Assembly (NCBI RefSeq): GCF_007954275.1
Contig: NZ_VOLT01000010.1
Coordinates: 124,001-188,000 of the forward strand
DNA from: Colwellia demingiae
GTDB lineage: Bacteria > Pseudomonadota > Gammaproteobacteria > Enterobacterales > Alteromonadaceae
Direction: 5' to 3'
Length of the DNA: 64,000 nucleotides
The translations under genes and the position numbers were made by a program. The notes beneath the pieces were generated by a model. That model was not told the origin of the DNA and did not search any database. It saw nothing but the letters and a program-made list of their open reading frames with translations. Below are positions 6,991 to 15,578 of this stretch, in pieces; position 1 is the stretch's first letter; each line of letters begins with the position of its first letter.

Positions 6991-8481
6991 ATGAAAACAT
7001 CACTTTATCAACGTTTAGCATTAACACTCTGCGCTACTTTCATGGTCATGGCCTCATTGCTTGTTGCTTGGAGTAACTCTTTAGTACAGCAATCAAAGTA
7101 CCAGGCAGAGCAAAAGTTACACGTAAATCTCGCGGAACATCTAGCCCATGATAACCCGTTATTACAAGATGGTGTTTACGATAAAGCTGCCCTAGAAAAC
7201 CTTTTTCATACGCTAATGCTTTTAGGTCCTGCCTTTGAATTTTACTTTTTAGATACCCAAGGTAATATTTTAACGTACTCCGCTGATCCCGCTAAAATAA
7301 AACGAAAGTCTGTTTCACTAACGCCGCTAAAAAAGCTTATTGATAAACCACAACAAGTGCCTGTTTTTGGTGATGATCCTCGAGATATAAACGATAAAAA
7401 AATATTTTCAGCCTCCCCTGTTTATCAAGGTGAGCTGCTGCAGGGGTATTTATATATTATTATTGGTGGCGAAATTTATGATTCAATTTTTAGCCAAGTG
7501 CAATCAGATAAAGACTTACAGAAGTATGGCGCATTTGTTGTCGCCGGCTTGTTCCTCTTTTTACTTGTTTTATTAGCTGTTTTTCGATTTTTCACTCGTC
7601 CGGTAAGAGAGCTTGCAACACAAATGCAGGCACTTAAAGCGGTAAAATTTGATCAAACAAAAGTACAATTAAAGCAATGGGGCTCTGAATCAAGCCAGAA
7701 TATTGATAGTAATGAAGTGCACTTTCTCGGTGCTACGTTTAACGATATGGTTGTACAAATTAACCAACAGTTTTCTTTATTGACTGAAAACGACCGTATA
7801 CGTCGAGAATTATTAGCCCATTTATCTCATGATCTACGGACGCCATTAGCGACAATGCAAGGGTATATTGAAATATTAGCGATCAAAGGTGACAATTTAT
7901 CCAGCATTGAAAAACAAGATTATTTAGCAACCGTTCAGCGCAATGTTAGTCAACTTAAACGCCTTATTGATCAAATTTTTGAACTCGCGCATCTAGAAAA
8001 TGGTCAAGTGACTGTCAATCTAGAGACATTTCCTATAGGTGAGTTGTTACACGACATTCTGGCTAAATTTAACTTAAAAGCTGCCGAAAAAAACATTGCG
8101 CTAACCTTACAACCTCAGCCTTGCCAATTCATTGTTTACTCTGATATTGCCAAGTTAGAGCGCATAATGACAAATTTATTAGAAAATGCCATTAGACATA
8201 CCGACAATGGTGGTGACATTGTTATGACAGTAACTCAATTATCCACACAAGTTAAAGTAAGCGTGACTGATAATGGTAGTGGGATAAGTAAAGAAGATAT
8301 CGCCTATATATTTGATGCAAGGTATAGAGCGAGTAATGCTATAGAAGATAGCACTCAGCATGCCGGCTTAGGTCTCGCGATTAGCCAAAAATTATCTCAA
8401 GTTATAAATTCTGAACTGATGGTTAAGAGTGAACTAGGCAATGGCAGCAGCTTTTCATTATCTATACCTATGTTGCCTTAA
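6991..8481 (+). CDS. Membrane sensor histidine kinase, EnvZ/OmpR-type partner
   Basis: 496 residues. Transmembrane segment near 8-28, a periplasmic sensor region of about 150 residues, a second membrane segment at about 181-201, then HAMP (about 201-260), the H-box LLAHLSHDLRTPLATMQGY with His280, N-box LLENAIRHTDNGGD, G1 DNGSGIS and G2 GLGLAIS. This is a complete class I kinase that should autophosphorylate and pass phosphate to Asp53 of the preceding regulator. The signal is unknown; the periplasmic region contains a PAS-like stretch (FEFYFLDTQGNILTYSAD). The gene converges on pfkA with 87 bases between. Confidence 0.92.
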   Translation: MKTSLYQRLALTLCATFMVMASLLVAWSNSLVQQSKYQAEQKLHVNLAEHLAHDNPLLQDGVYDKAALENLFHTLMLLGPAFEFYFLDTQGNILTYSADPAKIKRKSVSLTPLKKLIDKPQQVPVFGDDPRDINDKKIFSASPVYQGELLQGYLYIIIGGEIYDSIFSQVQSDKDLQKYGAFVVAGLFLFLLVLLAVFRFFTRPVRELATQMQALKAVKFDQTKVQLKQWGSESSQNIDSNEVHFLGATFNDMVVQINQQFSLLTENDRIRRELLAHLSHDLRTPLATMQGYIEILAIKGDNLSSIEKQDYLATVQRNVSQLKRLIDQIFELAHLENGQVTVNLETFPIGELLHDILAKFNLKAAEKNIALTLQPQPCQFIVYSDIAKLERIMTNLLENAIRHTDNGGDIVMTVTQLSTQVKVSVTDNGSGISKEDIAYIFDARYRASNAIEDSTQHAGLGLAISQKLSQVINSELMVKSELGNGSSFSLSIPMLP

Positions 8482-8568
8482 TCATGAAAAGTTCTGCTGA
8501 AATTGAAACACTTTTGAACAAGATTTAACCGCGAAAGATCAACAGCCCCTAATATCTTGTCCGTTTTC

Positions 8569-9621
8569 TTAACACTGAGTTTGTGCCGTTAACGCCAAGA
8601 TATTTTGTTGTGCATCAATGAGCTGTTTGCTTACTACCTTTTCGTGCTTAATTGCTTCATCCAGCGTAATAAAATGCATCGCATTATTTTTCTCTGCCAC
8701 CATAATATTAGATTCACCGTCGATTAGTGCTTGCACAGCAGCTACGCCCATTTTTGTCGCGAGTATTCTATCTTTAGCAACGGGTGAGCCACCTCGCTGA
8801 ATATGTCCTAAGATACAGGGCGTGCACTCAATATCAGCTTGTTGGTGCAATTGCTTCGCTAATTCTACTGCGCCACCTGGCCATAGATTTTCTGCGATAA
8901 CAATAATATAACTTGAATGACGATTTTTCTTTGCTGTGGTAATTTCTGTCGCGAGTTGCTGTAATTTTGACGACTGCTCATTCGCGGTGAAATTTTCAAA
9001 AGATAATACCTGCTCTGCCGCACAAGCAATACCAACATTAAACGTAATATGGCCACAATGTCGCCCCATCAACTCAACAATAAATATTCGTTCAAAAGCA
9101 TCTGCAGTATCTCGAATTTTATCAATCGCTTCTATACCCGTGTTCACTGCGGTGGCAAAACCAATGGTATAGTCGGTACCATCTAAGTCATTATCTATCG
9201 TACCGGGAATTCCAATCATCTGACCTGACCAATAAGATTTAAGCGCCAGCATTCCCGAAAAAGATCCATCTCCACCTATAACCACCAGTGCATCGATATC
9301 TTTATCATTTAAGGTATCAGCGGCTAATTGTAAGCCTTTTTCTTCATGCATTAATTGACAACGTGCACTCTTCAATATCGTACCGCCGAGATGAATGATG
9401 CCATTTACTTTTAACAAGGTTAACGATTCAGCCATAGCGATATATTCTTCACATACCAAGCCGTTATAACCATGATAAAAGCCAATCACTTCAATGTGGT
9501 AATGATGCGCTGCTAATACAACTGAACGTATCGCAGCATTCATACCTGGTGCATCGCCACCACTGGTTAATAGTGCAATGCGCTTAATCTGCTTAGCTGA
9601 CTTAATTGATTTATTATTCAT
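8569..9621 (-). CDS. pfkA: ATP-dependent 6-phosphofructokinase
   Basis: 350 residues, about 30 longer than E. coli PfkA. Shows the ATP loop LLTSGGDAPGMNAAIR (18-32), GGDGS (116-120), catalytic loop GTIDNDLDGTDYTIGF with Asp143, the fructose-6-phosphate loop ELMGRHCGH and C-terminal GHIQRGGSP. It phosphorylates fructose 6-phosphate in glycolysis; Gly at GGDGS indicates ATP rather than pyrophosphate as donor. The N-terminus carries 12 extra basic residues (MNNKSIKSAKQI) before the conserved core; the start is supported by TTTGGAG 8 bases upstream. Monocistronic by its surroundings. Confidence 0.95.
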   Translation of the reverse strand: MNNKSIKSAKQIKRIALLTSGGDAPGMNAAIRSVVLAAHHYHIEVIGFYHGYNGLVCEEYIAMAESLTLLKVNGIIHLGGTILKSARCQLMHEEKGLQLAADTLNDKDIDALVVIGGDGSFSGMLALKSYWSGQMIGIPGTIDNDLDGTDYTIGFATAVNTGIEAIDKIRDTADAFERIFIVELMGRHCGHITFNVGIACAAEQVLSFENFTANEQSSKLQQLATEITTAKKNRHSSYIIVIAENLWPGGAVELAKQLHQQADIECTPCILGHIQRGGSPVAKDRILATKMGVAAVQALIDGESNIMVAEKNNAMHFITLDEAIKHEKVVSKQLIDAQQNILALTAQTQC

Positions 9622-9944
9622 ATTTTCACTCCAAACCCGTTACCATTCAAAGTACAAGATTTCTGCGATAATTAATATGACTTTGGTTAAGGTCTGTTGA
9701 TCTATCGAGATATATTTACAGTAATTTGTTGGGTATTTATACACGGTAGAGCCTTTGTCATGTGGTTTTTCCACACAAAAAGGTGATAGCGCCGTAAAAA
9801 TGAAGGTAACAATGGAGGTGACATAGCTAACAATAACGAACGACTGTTAGCTATGACGAATCATATAAATTGAAATGTGGCTTGTTGGACAAACTATTTA
9901 GCCAGAGTTGCAGCCAAGTTGAGTTTTGTTACGCTAAACAGTTA
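9622..9944. other. Intergenic gap between feoB and pfkA
   Basis: 323 bases without a supported gene. It holds the pfkA 5' region and one perfect 9-bp inverted repeat (TAGCTAACA at 9824-9832, TGTTAGCTA at 9845-9853) downstream of feoB, which could end feo transcription although no T-run follows. Confidence 0.5.
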
Positions 9945-12128
9945 TTAGCTGTAACTGACCCTTACAGGAATAGTTAATACCTTTTTACCTTTATGTTTAA
10001 GCCAAAAGTAAATCAAAACAAAGGTTAATAAAGCAAGAGCAATAGTGATACTAGAACTTAATGGTGAGGCCAAGAAATTACCAATTTGATAACATAACGT
10101 TGATACCAAATAGGCAAAAACAAAGCTCCATATTCCAGCAAATCCAGCCCAGCGACTACCTACTTCATTTTTAATTGCTCCCATAGCAGCAACGCAAGGA
10201 GTATAAAGTAAGATGAATAATAAATAGCTAAAAGCGCCTAACTGGCTTACAAAAGCTATTTGCATTCGTTGGTAAGTAGTTAATTCAACACCTTGCTCTT
10301 GTGCAGCAATATTTAAGTCACTGATTTCGCCGACGCTAATACCTAATGGGTCATCAGGGGAAAGACCAAATAAATTTTCTTTTATGCTATCTGTAGCGTC
10401 CTGCCAACTTTGTACCAACGATGGCTCTCCTTCACTCTCTGAGGCATGTGGTGAATATAAATTATTAAACGTAGCAACCAATACTTCTTTGGCAAATATT
10501 CCGGTGATTATTCCTACGCCGGCTTGCCAATTATCTTCTTGAACGCCCATAGGTGCCAATAGCGGCATAACCACTTTTGCCCCTTGGCTCAATACTGAAT
10601 TCTCACTGTCTTGGCTACCAAATTTACCGTCAATGCCAATAGAGTTAAAAAAGTTAAGTAAACACACCACAATCACAATGGTTTTACCTGCACCTGTGAC
10701 AAAACTACTGGTACGTTGCCATACTCGCTTACTAAGAGCACCAATTCTTGGCATCTCATACTGCGGCAATTCCATAATGTTTAATGAAGTCGTGCCTGAT
10801 AAAACGGTTTTCTTTAATAAGAATCCGGTAAATATAGCGGCGGCAATACCCACTAAATACAATAAAAACACTAAATTCTGACCGTTATCAGGAAAGAATG
10901 CTGCAGCAAATAATGCATATACAGGTAGCCTTGCGCCACATGACATAAAGGGTGACATCATTACTGTGGTAATACGTTCTCGTTCACTATCAAGAATTCT
11001 TGCTGACATTACCGCCGGTACCGTACAGCCAAAACCAACAATCAAAGGAACAAAAGCTTTACCGGGCAAACCAATTTTTTGCATCAAACTGTCGACAACA
11101 AACGCAGCACGAGCTAAATACCCTGAGCTTTCAAGCAGCGATAAACCGATAAAGAGACAAGCAATGATAGGAATAAAAGTCGCTACCGTTTGCAAGCCAC
11201 TGCCCAAACCTTCAACAATAGTAAGCATCCACTGCGGTAAATCTAAAGGTGCAAGAAAGTGCAAAGGATATTCAACGAATAAAGTACCACTAAGAATATC
11301 GAAAAAGTCGATAAAGGCACTACCTACGTTAATGGCAAACATAAAGAGTAAGTACATCACGCCAAGAAATACAGGTATGCCTGTTATGGGGTGCAATACT
11401 ACGCTATCAATTTTTTCTGAAAAGGGCTTGTTGCTAGAGGCTGGATTAGCAAAAGCTGCGTTTGTCGCCTCAACACTGCTTACGCGCGCCAGCATGTCAG
11501 TAATGTAGTCATAACGAGCTTGCATTACTTTGACACTTGGCTTTGCCTTATTTTTTGGCTCCGTGTAAGCATTATCAATAATTTTTTGGTGCACGGCAGA
11601 TAGGTCACCGTTCAATTGACCAAGTGCTTGTTGCACCTTTTTTAAGGCATCATCACGTTGTGCGCTAATGGCAACAACAGGACAACCTAATTCGGCTGCT
11701 AATTGCGAAATATCAATATCTAAATGTTTTTGTCGATCGATTTTATTAAGTACCACGATCATTGGTACTCCCAACTCTAGTAACTGGCTAGTTAAATAAA
11801 GTTGGCGACTAAGTTGATTAACATCAACAACATTGACTAAAAAATCAATATCATTCTCTTGCAAAAATGATTGAGAAATAGTGAGATCTTTACCCTGTTC
11901 TGCATGACGTTCTAATGAACTTAAGCCGGGAAGATCGGATAAATAAGCAGCTTGCTTATTTAGGGTAATACTTGTTTTTTTAGCTGCAACAGTCACACCT
12001 GACCAATTGCCTACATTTTGTTTACTCTGCTTTTTATTGCTTTCGCTATCAGATAATAACAGATTAAATAATGTGCTTTTGCCCGAGTTGGCAAAACCAA
12101 CCAGTGCGAAATGTTTTGATTGTTTCAC
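9945..12128 (-). CDS. feoB: Ferrous iron transport protein B
   Basis: 727 residues. N-terminal G-protein domain: P-loop GFANSGKSTLFNLLL (12-26), DLPGLSSLE (G3), VVLNKIDRQ (G4) and ISAQ (G5). Two gate-type membrane halves follow; the hallmark MSPFMSCGARLPVYALF is present, as is the distal SQLGAFSYLLFILLYTPCVAAMG. It imports Fe(II) across the inner membrane, mainly under low oxygen. The start is GTG with only a weak ribosome binding site, 50 bases after feoA. Operon feoA-feoB; no feoC follows. Fur and FNR-type sites precede feoA. Confidence 0.95.
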   Translation of the reverse strand: MKQSKHFALVGFANSGKSTLFNLLLSDSESNKKQSKQNVGNWSGVTVAAKKTSITLNKQAAYLSDLPGLSSLERHAEQGKDLTISQSFLQENDIDFLVNVVDVNQLSRQLYLTSQLLELGVPMIVVLNKIDRQKHLDIDISQLAAELGCPVVAISAQRDDALKKVQQALGQLNGDLSAVHQKIIDNAYTEPKNKAKPSVKVMQARYDYITDMLARVSSVEATNAAFANPASSNKPFSEKIDSVVLHPITGIPVFLGVMYLLFMFAINVGSAFIDFFDILSGTLFVEYPLHFLAPLDLPQWMLTIVEGLGSGLQTVATFIPIIACLFIGLSLLESSGYLARAAFVVDSLMQKIGLPGKAFVPLIVGFGCTVPAVMSARILDSERERITTVMMSPFMSCGARLPVYALFAAAFFPDNGQNLVFLLYLVGIAAAIFTGFLLKKTVLSGTTSLNIMELPQYEMPRIGALSKRVWQRTSSFVTGAGKTIVIVVCLLNFFNSIGIDGKFGSQDSENSVLSQGAKVVMPLLAPMGVQEDNWQAGVGIITGIFAKEVLVATFNNLYSPHASESEGEPSLVQSWQDATDSIKENLFGLSPDDPLGISVGEISDLNIAAQEQGVELTTYQRMQIAFVSQLGAFSYLLFILLYTPCVAAMGAIKNEVGSRWAGFAGIWSFVFAYLVSTLCYQIGNFLASPLSSSITIALALLTFVLIYFWLKHKGKKVLTIPVRVSYS

Positions 12129-12178
12129 GGAAAGATTCTTTTTGGTTGCTTGTTATGAATGAATAGCTCATTCATTAA

Positions 12179-12400
12179 TTAAAAATTAACGCCAATTTGT
12201 TTTGCGATATCACGCTGAATGCTAATTTTAGTATTGTGTAAGCGAAAAGCCATTGGACCATTAAAAGGAGCCTTATGCGCTAATGATACATGTGACCTAA
12301 GCGTGAAGCCCTGTTCAATCAATTGAGCAGCGATAGCTTCATCTTTCGGTAGCGCGCTAATTTTGGCTGGTTTATTAAGGGGAAGTTCAGCTAGAGTCAT
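12179..12400 (-). CDS. feoA: Ferrous iron transport protein A
   Basis: 73-residue SH3-like FeoA: MTLAELPLNKPAKISALPKDEAIAAQLIEQGF at the start, then the family pattern GPMAFRLHNTKISIQRDIAKQIGV. It modulates FeoB. First gene of feoAB, preceded by a Fur box and, further upstream, a perfect FNR-type box. Confidence 0.93.
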   Translation of the reverse strand: MTLAELPLNKPAKISALPKDEAIAAQLIEQGFTLRSHVSLAHKAPFNGPMAFRLHNTKISIQRDIAKQIGVNF

Positions 12401-12450
12401 AATATAAATCCAAAAAACAAATTCATCTCACTCAAAAGGGTAACCTAAGA

Positions 12451-12469
12451 GCTAATGATAATTACTATT
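12451..12469 (-). promoter_or_regulatory. Fur box upstream of feoA
   Basis: GCTAATGATAATTACTATT matches 15 of 19 positions of the consensus GATAATGATAATCATTATC. It lies about 50 bases before the feoA start, between the expected transcription start and the gene, as fits iron-dependent repression. Confidence 0.75.
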
Positions 12470-12524
12470 ATTTAGATAGTAGCATTTAGTCTTCCAATAC
12501 AACAGTAAAAGCTGCTCTTCTGGC

Positions 12525-12538
12525 TTGATTTTGATCAA
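12525..12538 (-). promoter_or_regulatory. FNR-type box upstream of feoAB
   Basis: TTGAT-TTTG-ATCAA is a perfect match to the FNR consensus TTGATnnnnATCAA. It is centred at 12531.5. A class-II promoter would then start near 12490, and TGTATT at 12496-12501 is a plausible though weak -10. Anaerobic activation of feo by FNR is known in enterobacteria. Part of the gap 12401-12711. Confidence 0.75.
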
Positions 12539-12711
12539 GTTAGCGTTGATAAAAAACCTAAGCGATACTAAAGACCTGTTATCTTGTGGTATCACTAAAT
12601 GGCTCGCCTCACATTCAGCCTCAGGTAAATAATAGCGAACACCCTCGCCTAACCATCAATGGTTAACTTATAGGTTAAGTCACCACAAACTCACTAGCTG
12701 GTATTTAACAT

Positions 12712-13566
12712 TTAGTGCTTTATTAAATTACTGAAGCTTACGTCTTTAACTAAATGTTTTTTAGCGCCATAAGCAATACGGTGTGTTCCATGACAACGAG
12801 CACATGCTAATACGGCTAACGTACCAAGATCGCGTCCTTGTTGTTTAGCGGTACCTGATTCTATGGATGTCTTTAAACTACTGAGTGTTTTTTTCATCAC
12901 TTCACTTGGGTAAGGCTTCCGGTCTTTTTTATGGCAACCTACGCAGGTTTCTCCCAGCGTTGCCATTTCATCATTAAGGCCTGCTAAAGATGATAGCGCT
13001 AAAGACTTATTACCATCTTGTGCTGAAATTTTTATCTGGTTCACTTGCCTTGTTAATATATCCATATGTTCAACAAAGCTGAGCTTTGGGGTAATTTGAA
13101 TGTTTGAAAAGTCTGGAGTTCTATAGGTCAAAGCTGTAATTGCTTGATAATCGTCATGACAAGAGTCACAACTTTTTTGCAACGTTTCATGCTGAACTAA
13201 TACCGAGGTAAAATCTTTTTGTTCACTAGCAAGCTTCAACTCAGCCATAGTGTTTATCGCTAATTTTTTTTGCCAAGCGGGTACCATGTCAGCAATTTTA
13301 AAGTAGTGTTTGTTTAATTTTTCTGCCCATATTTGCAAGTGTTCAACATCTTGCTGTTGTGCATAAAATTCTACCGCCTGCATTTCCCGGCGAAGTTTGA
13401 ACATATTATGTAGCCAAACTTGACGTTTATTTTCAGGCTTATACCATTTTGCCAATTCAATGGGCGGAGTTTTAATTAACTTAACTTTATCTTGATGTTT
13501 ATAAACGAGTCCTGCTACGACGAGCAAAATAATAGCTTGTAAAATAATGAAATAACGCCAACGCAT
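12712..13566 (-). CDS. Membrane-anchored triheme cytochrome c
   Basis: 284 residues. An N-terminal hydrophobic segment (5-21, FIILQAIILLVVAGLVY) probably stays as an anchor with the rest in the periplasm. Three CxxCH haem c sites are present: CDSCH (133-137), CVGCH (208-212) and CARCH (255-259). The helical region 50-130 and the spaced motifs resemble two tandem cytochrome c' / NapC-soluble-like helical units plus a C-terminal haem site, but I cannot assign a named family. It lies upstream of feoAB on the same strand, separated by 311 bases holding the feo promoter, so it is probably independent. A role in electron transfer is clear; the partner is not. Confidence 0.85.
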   Translation of the reverse strand: MRWRYFIILQAIILLVVAGLVYKHQDKVKLIKTPPIELAKWYKPENKRQVWLHNMFKLRREMQAVEFYAQQQDVEHLQIWAEKLNKHYFKIADMVPAWQKKLAINTMAELKLASEQKDFTSVLVQHETLQKSCDSCHDDYQAITALTYRTPDFSNIQITPKLSFVEHMDILTRQVNQIKISAQDGNKSLALSSLAGLNDEMATLGETCVGCHKKDRKPYPSEVMKKTLSSLKTSIESGTAKQQGRDLGTLAVLACARCHGTHRIAYGAKKHLVKDVSFSNLIKH

Positions 13567-13642
13567 AACTAAGTACTCAATATAATTTATTAACTTAGTG
13601 TAAACAAATTGATGATTATGGTTATTGATCTATACCCATGAT

Positions 13643-13764
13643 ATACCAATCGGAATAATTTATTGGTCAGCTTAGAGCTACATCAGCGAGCTTAAAACAA
13701 GCAAAATGAGTTAAACATAGTTATTCTATATTTCATTCATTTTGTGATGTTATCAGGTTGGTAT
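13643..13764. mobile_element. MITE-like element, family R1, internally deleted copy
   Basis: 122 bp. Begins ATACCAATCGGAATAATTTA and follows the left part of the copies at 5899 and 27711 through the motif ATAGTTATTCTATATTTCAT, then jumps straight to a terminal GGTTGGTAT. Both ends are kept, the middle and right part are gone, as expected for a deletion derivative that remains mobilisable. Confidence 0.7.
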
Positions 13765-13782
13765 TATCTCAAAAGGCAGGAT

Positions 13783-13818
13783 TCAGCTGGAATTAGAAAG
13801 CGCGTTAAGGCGCTTTCT
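13783..13818 (-). terminator. Hairpin formed next to a family R2 end fragment
   Basis: 13783-13799 is identical to the start-proximal motif of the R2 elements (GATTCAGCTGGAATTAGAAA). It overlaps a perfect 9-bp hairpin AGAAAGCGC / GCGCTTTCT (13795-13818), 33 bases beyond the stop of the minus-strand gene at 13851. It is therefore a likely terminator built partly from element sequence. Confidence 0.5.
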
Positions 13819-13850
13819 GTATACTAGATTATTCACTCATAGAATTAGGG

Positions 13851-14246
13851 CTAAAATGAAAAACGTACTCCAACAGCACCATCAACGCTGAACTTAAAGC
13901 CATCATCAAAATTTGCTACTGGCTGTACTTGTCCATATAAATCCCATCCCTTAGCAAAGTACCAAGAAATACCTACGGGAGCACGAACACCAAAGCCGTC
14001 ATCCCATTCAGTCCAGCCGCCACCGGAAAAATACCAAGATAATGGCGTTTTATTATCAAATTGACCTGTTTTAATTAAATAATCGACCGCAAAGCCCCTA
14101 TCACCGAGTACGATATTGTAGCGATCTATTTGCGCTACTAGACTTAAATCCATATCGAGCGCGACCCCCATTTTCATGTCGGCTTGAGCAAAGCTAGACA
14201 CAGATGAAAGCAGCATAAAAATACTTACCCACAATAGTTTTTTCAC
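13851..14246 (-). CDS. Small exported, probably outer-membrane protein, unknown function
   Basis: 131 residues with signal peptide MKKLLWVSIFMLLSSVSSFAQA. The mature part is about 110 residues, rich in Gly and aromatic residues in alternating strands (YNIVLGDRGFAVDYLI, GISWYFAKGWDLYGQVQPV) and ends VGVRFSF, with the C-terminal Phe typical of outer-membrane beta-barrels. It resembles the small opacity/OmpW-like barrels or DUF3996-type proteins in general character, but no family can be named with confidence. AAGGGAAAAAT precedes the ATG. Confidence 0.75.
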   Translation of the reverse strand: MKKLLWVSIFMLLSSVSSFAQADMKMGVALDMDLSLVAQIDRYNIVLGDRGFAVDYLIKTGQFDNKTPLSWYFSGGGWTEWDDGFGVRAPVGISWYFAKGWDLYGQVQPVANFDDGFKFSVDGAVGVRFSF

Positions 14247-14539
14247 ATTTTTCCCTTAAATTTATAAACGTATATTCAACGAGGTTGGCGCTATTCTAGT
14301 GTCTTTCGATGCCAAAGCAAGCGAACTATTAACGCACTAATTAAGCTGGCGAGCAGAACGGGCTTACTGTGAAGTGTTTTTATACAGAACAAAGCTATTA
14401 ACAGCCTCATTCGCCTAGGAAAAGTAATCTTCATATTTAAAGCTAAGTTACTAAAGTGTAACGGCTACTTGTTAACACCAATCACAGCCTTTACTATGAG
14501 CTACAAATTCGAACCATTAACTGCAAACTTAGGTTGTCC

Positions 14540-15406
14540 ATGTTTACACAAATAACAAAGAAAAATACCAGAAAGATATTAGCCCTTGTCGGCATCGCTA
14601 CTGCCAGTTTAGTTTTTACTAACACCGCCAGCGCAACTATTGTAGAAATTAAGACATCGTTAAGTACAGATCTTATTAAAGTTAACTTGTTTGATACAAC
14701 TACACCTGCAACGGTCGCTAACTTTCTAAGCTATGTTAACTCACAACACTATGATGATTCCGTAGTGCATAGAGTAGCATCTGGCAATGGATTAAATATC
14801 GTACAAGCTGGTGGCTACGAGTTTGGTGGTACATGGCCATTAACACAATTAGTTTCAAATGATCCAATAATAAATGAACCTGTTTATTCTAATGTCAAAG
14901 GCACCATAGCCATGGCAAAAAAAAGCGACAGTGTTCATAGTGCTACTAACCAATGGTTTTTCAACTTAGCTGATAGTAGTGATAATTTAGACAGACAGAA
15001 TGGCGGTTTTACCGTTTTTGGCCAAGTGATTGAAGGCTTGGATGTTATAGAAAAAATAGCTCAACTTAAGCTATGTAATAATAACAACCTAACGGGTATT
15101 CCTATGGTCGTAGACGAGGGTCAAGCCTGTGCGGATATGAGTGCACCCGGAATGGAAAATTTTGCGGTTATTGAGTATGTAAAGGTTTATGACTCTTCTC
15201 CTGTGACGGACAGCGATTTATTCCCATCGAAGTCAAAAGAGCCTGATAGTGATAACGATGGCGTGATAGACATCGCTGATGCCTTCCCAAATGATCCAAA
15301 TAAATATTTACCTGACGCTGAAGAAGACAGCGGTGGTTCAATCACGTGGTTTTCACTTGTTATGTTAGCACTCGTTTCAACACGAAAACGTTTTATTAAA
15401 AGCTAG
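14540..15406 (+). CDS. Exported cyclophilin-type peptidyl-prolyl isomerase with GlyGly-CTERM tail
   Basis: 288 residues from ATG 14540, preferred over the in-frame TTG at 14534 because AGG lies six bases before it. Signal peptide ends near NTASA. The cyclophilin domain (about 33-215) shows VHRVASGNGLNIVQAGG, GTIAMAK, SATNQWFFNLADSSDNLD and FTVFGQVIEGLDVI, the usual isomerase core. A calcium-binding thrombospondin type-3-like stretch (DSDNDGVIDIADAFPNDPN) follows. The C-terminus, SGGSITWFSLVMLALVSTRKR, is a GlyGly-CTERM sorting signal: small residues, one membrane helix, then basic residues, processed by rhombosortase in marine gammaproteobacteria. So the enzyme is probably displayed or secreted via type II secretion. 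Confidence 0.88.
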   Translation: MFTQITKKNTRKILALVGIATASLVFTNTASATIVEIKTSLSTDLIKVNLFDTTTPATVANFLSYVNSQHYDDSVVHRVASGNGLNIVQAGGYEFGGTWPLTQLVSNDPIINEPVYSNVKGTIAMAKKSDSVHSATNQWFFNLADSSDNLDRQNGGFTVFGQVIEGLDVIEKIAQLKLCNNNNLTGIPMVVDEGQACADMSAPGMENFAVIEYVKVYDSSPVTDSDLFPSKSKEPDSDNDGVIDIADAFPNDPNKYLPDAEEDSGGSITWFSLVMLALVSTRKRFIKS

Positions 15407-15460
15407 CTGTTAACAATAACTATTGTTTAAGTCATTAACTGAATCAAACAATAGACAAGT

Positions 15461-15498
15461 AAAAAGCCGCCTATCATTTACGATAGACGGCTTTTTTT
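15461..15498. terminator. Bidirectional rho-independent terminator
   Basis: AAAAAGCCGCCTATC pairs with GATAGACGGCTTTTT (one mismatch) across a six-base loop, with T-runs on both strands. It serves the converging cyclophilin gene and amtB. Confidence 0.88.
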
Positions 15499-15578
15499 GG
15501 CTGCAATTTTGAATACTAATAGCAGGCTTGTATATTAACGCCTACTACTAGGAAGGTTAATTTTAACCTCTCGTACTC

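Noticed and set aside
9824-9853. Inverted repeat considered as a firm rho-independent terminator of feoB
   Set aside because: Perfect 9-bp arms but a 12-base loop and no T-run; mentioned only within the intergenic entry.
10966-11508. A 180-codon open frame on the plus strand
   Set aside because: Lies wholly antisense to feoB, has Lys/Thr/Pro-rich random composition and no ribosome binding site; feoB is certain.
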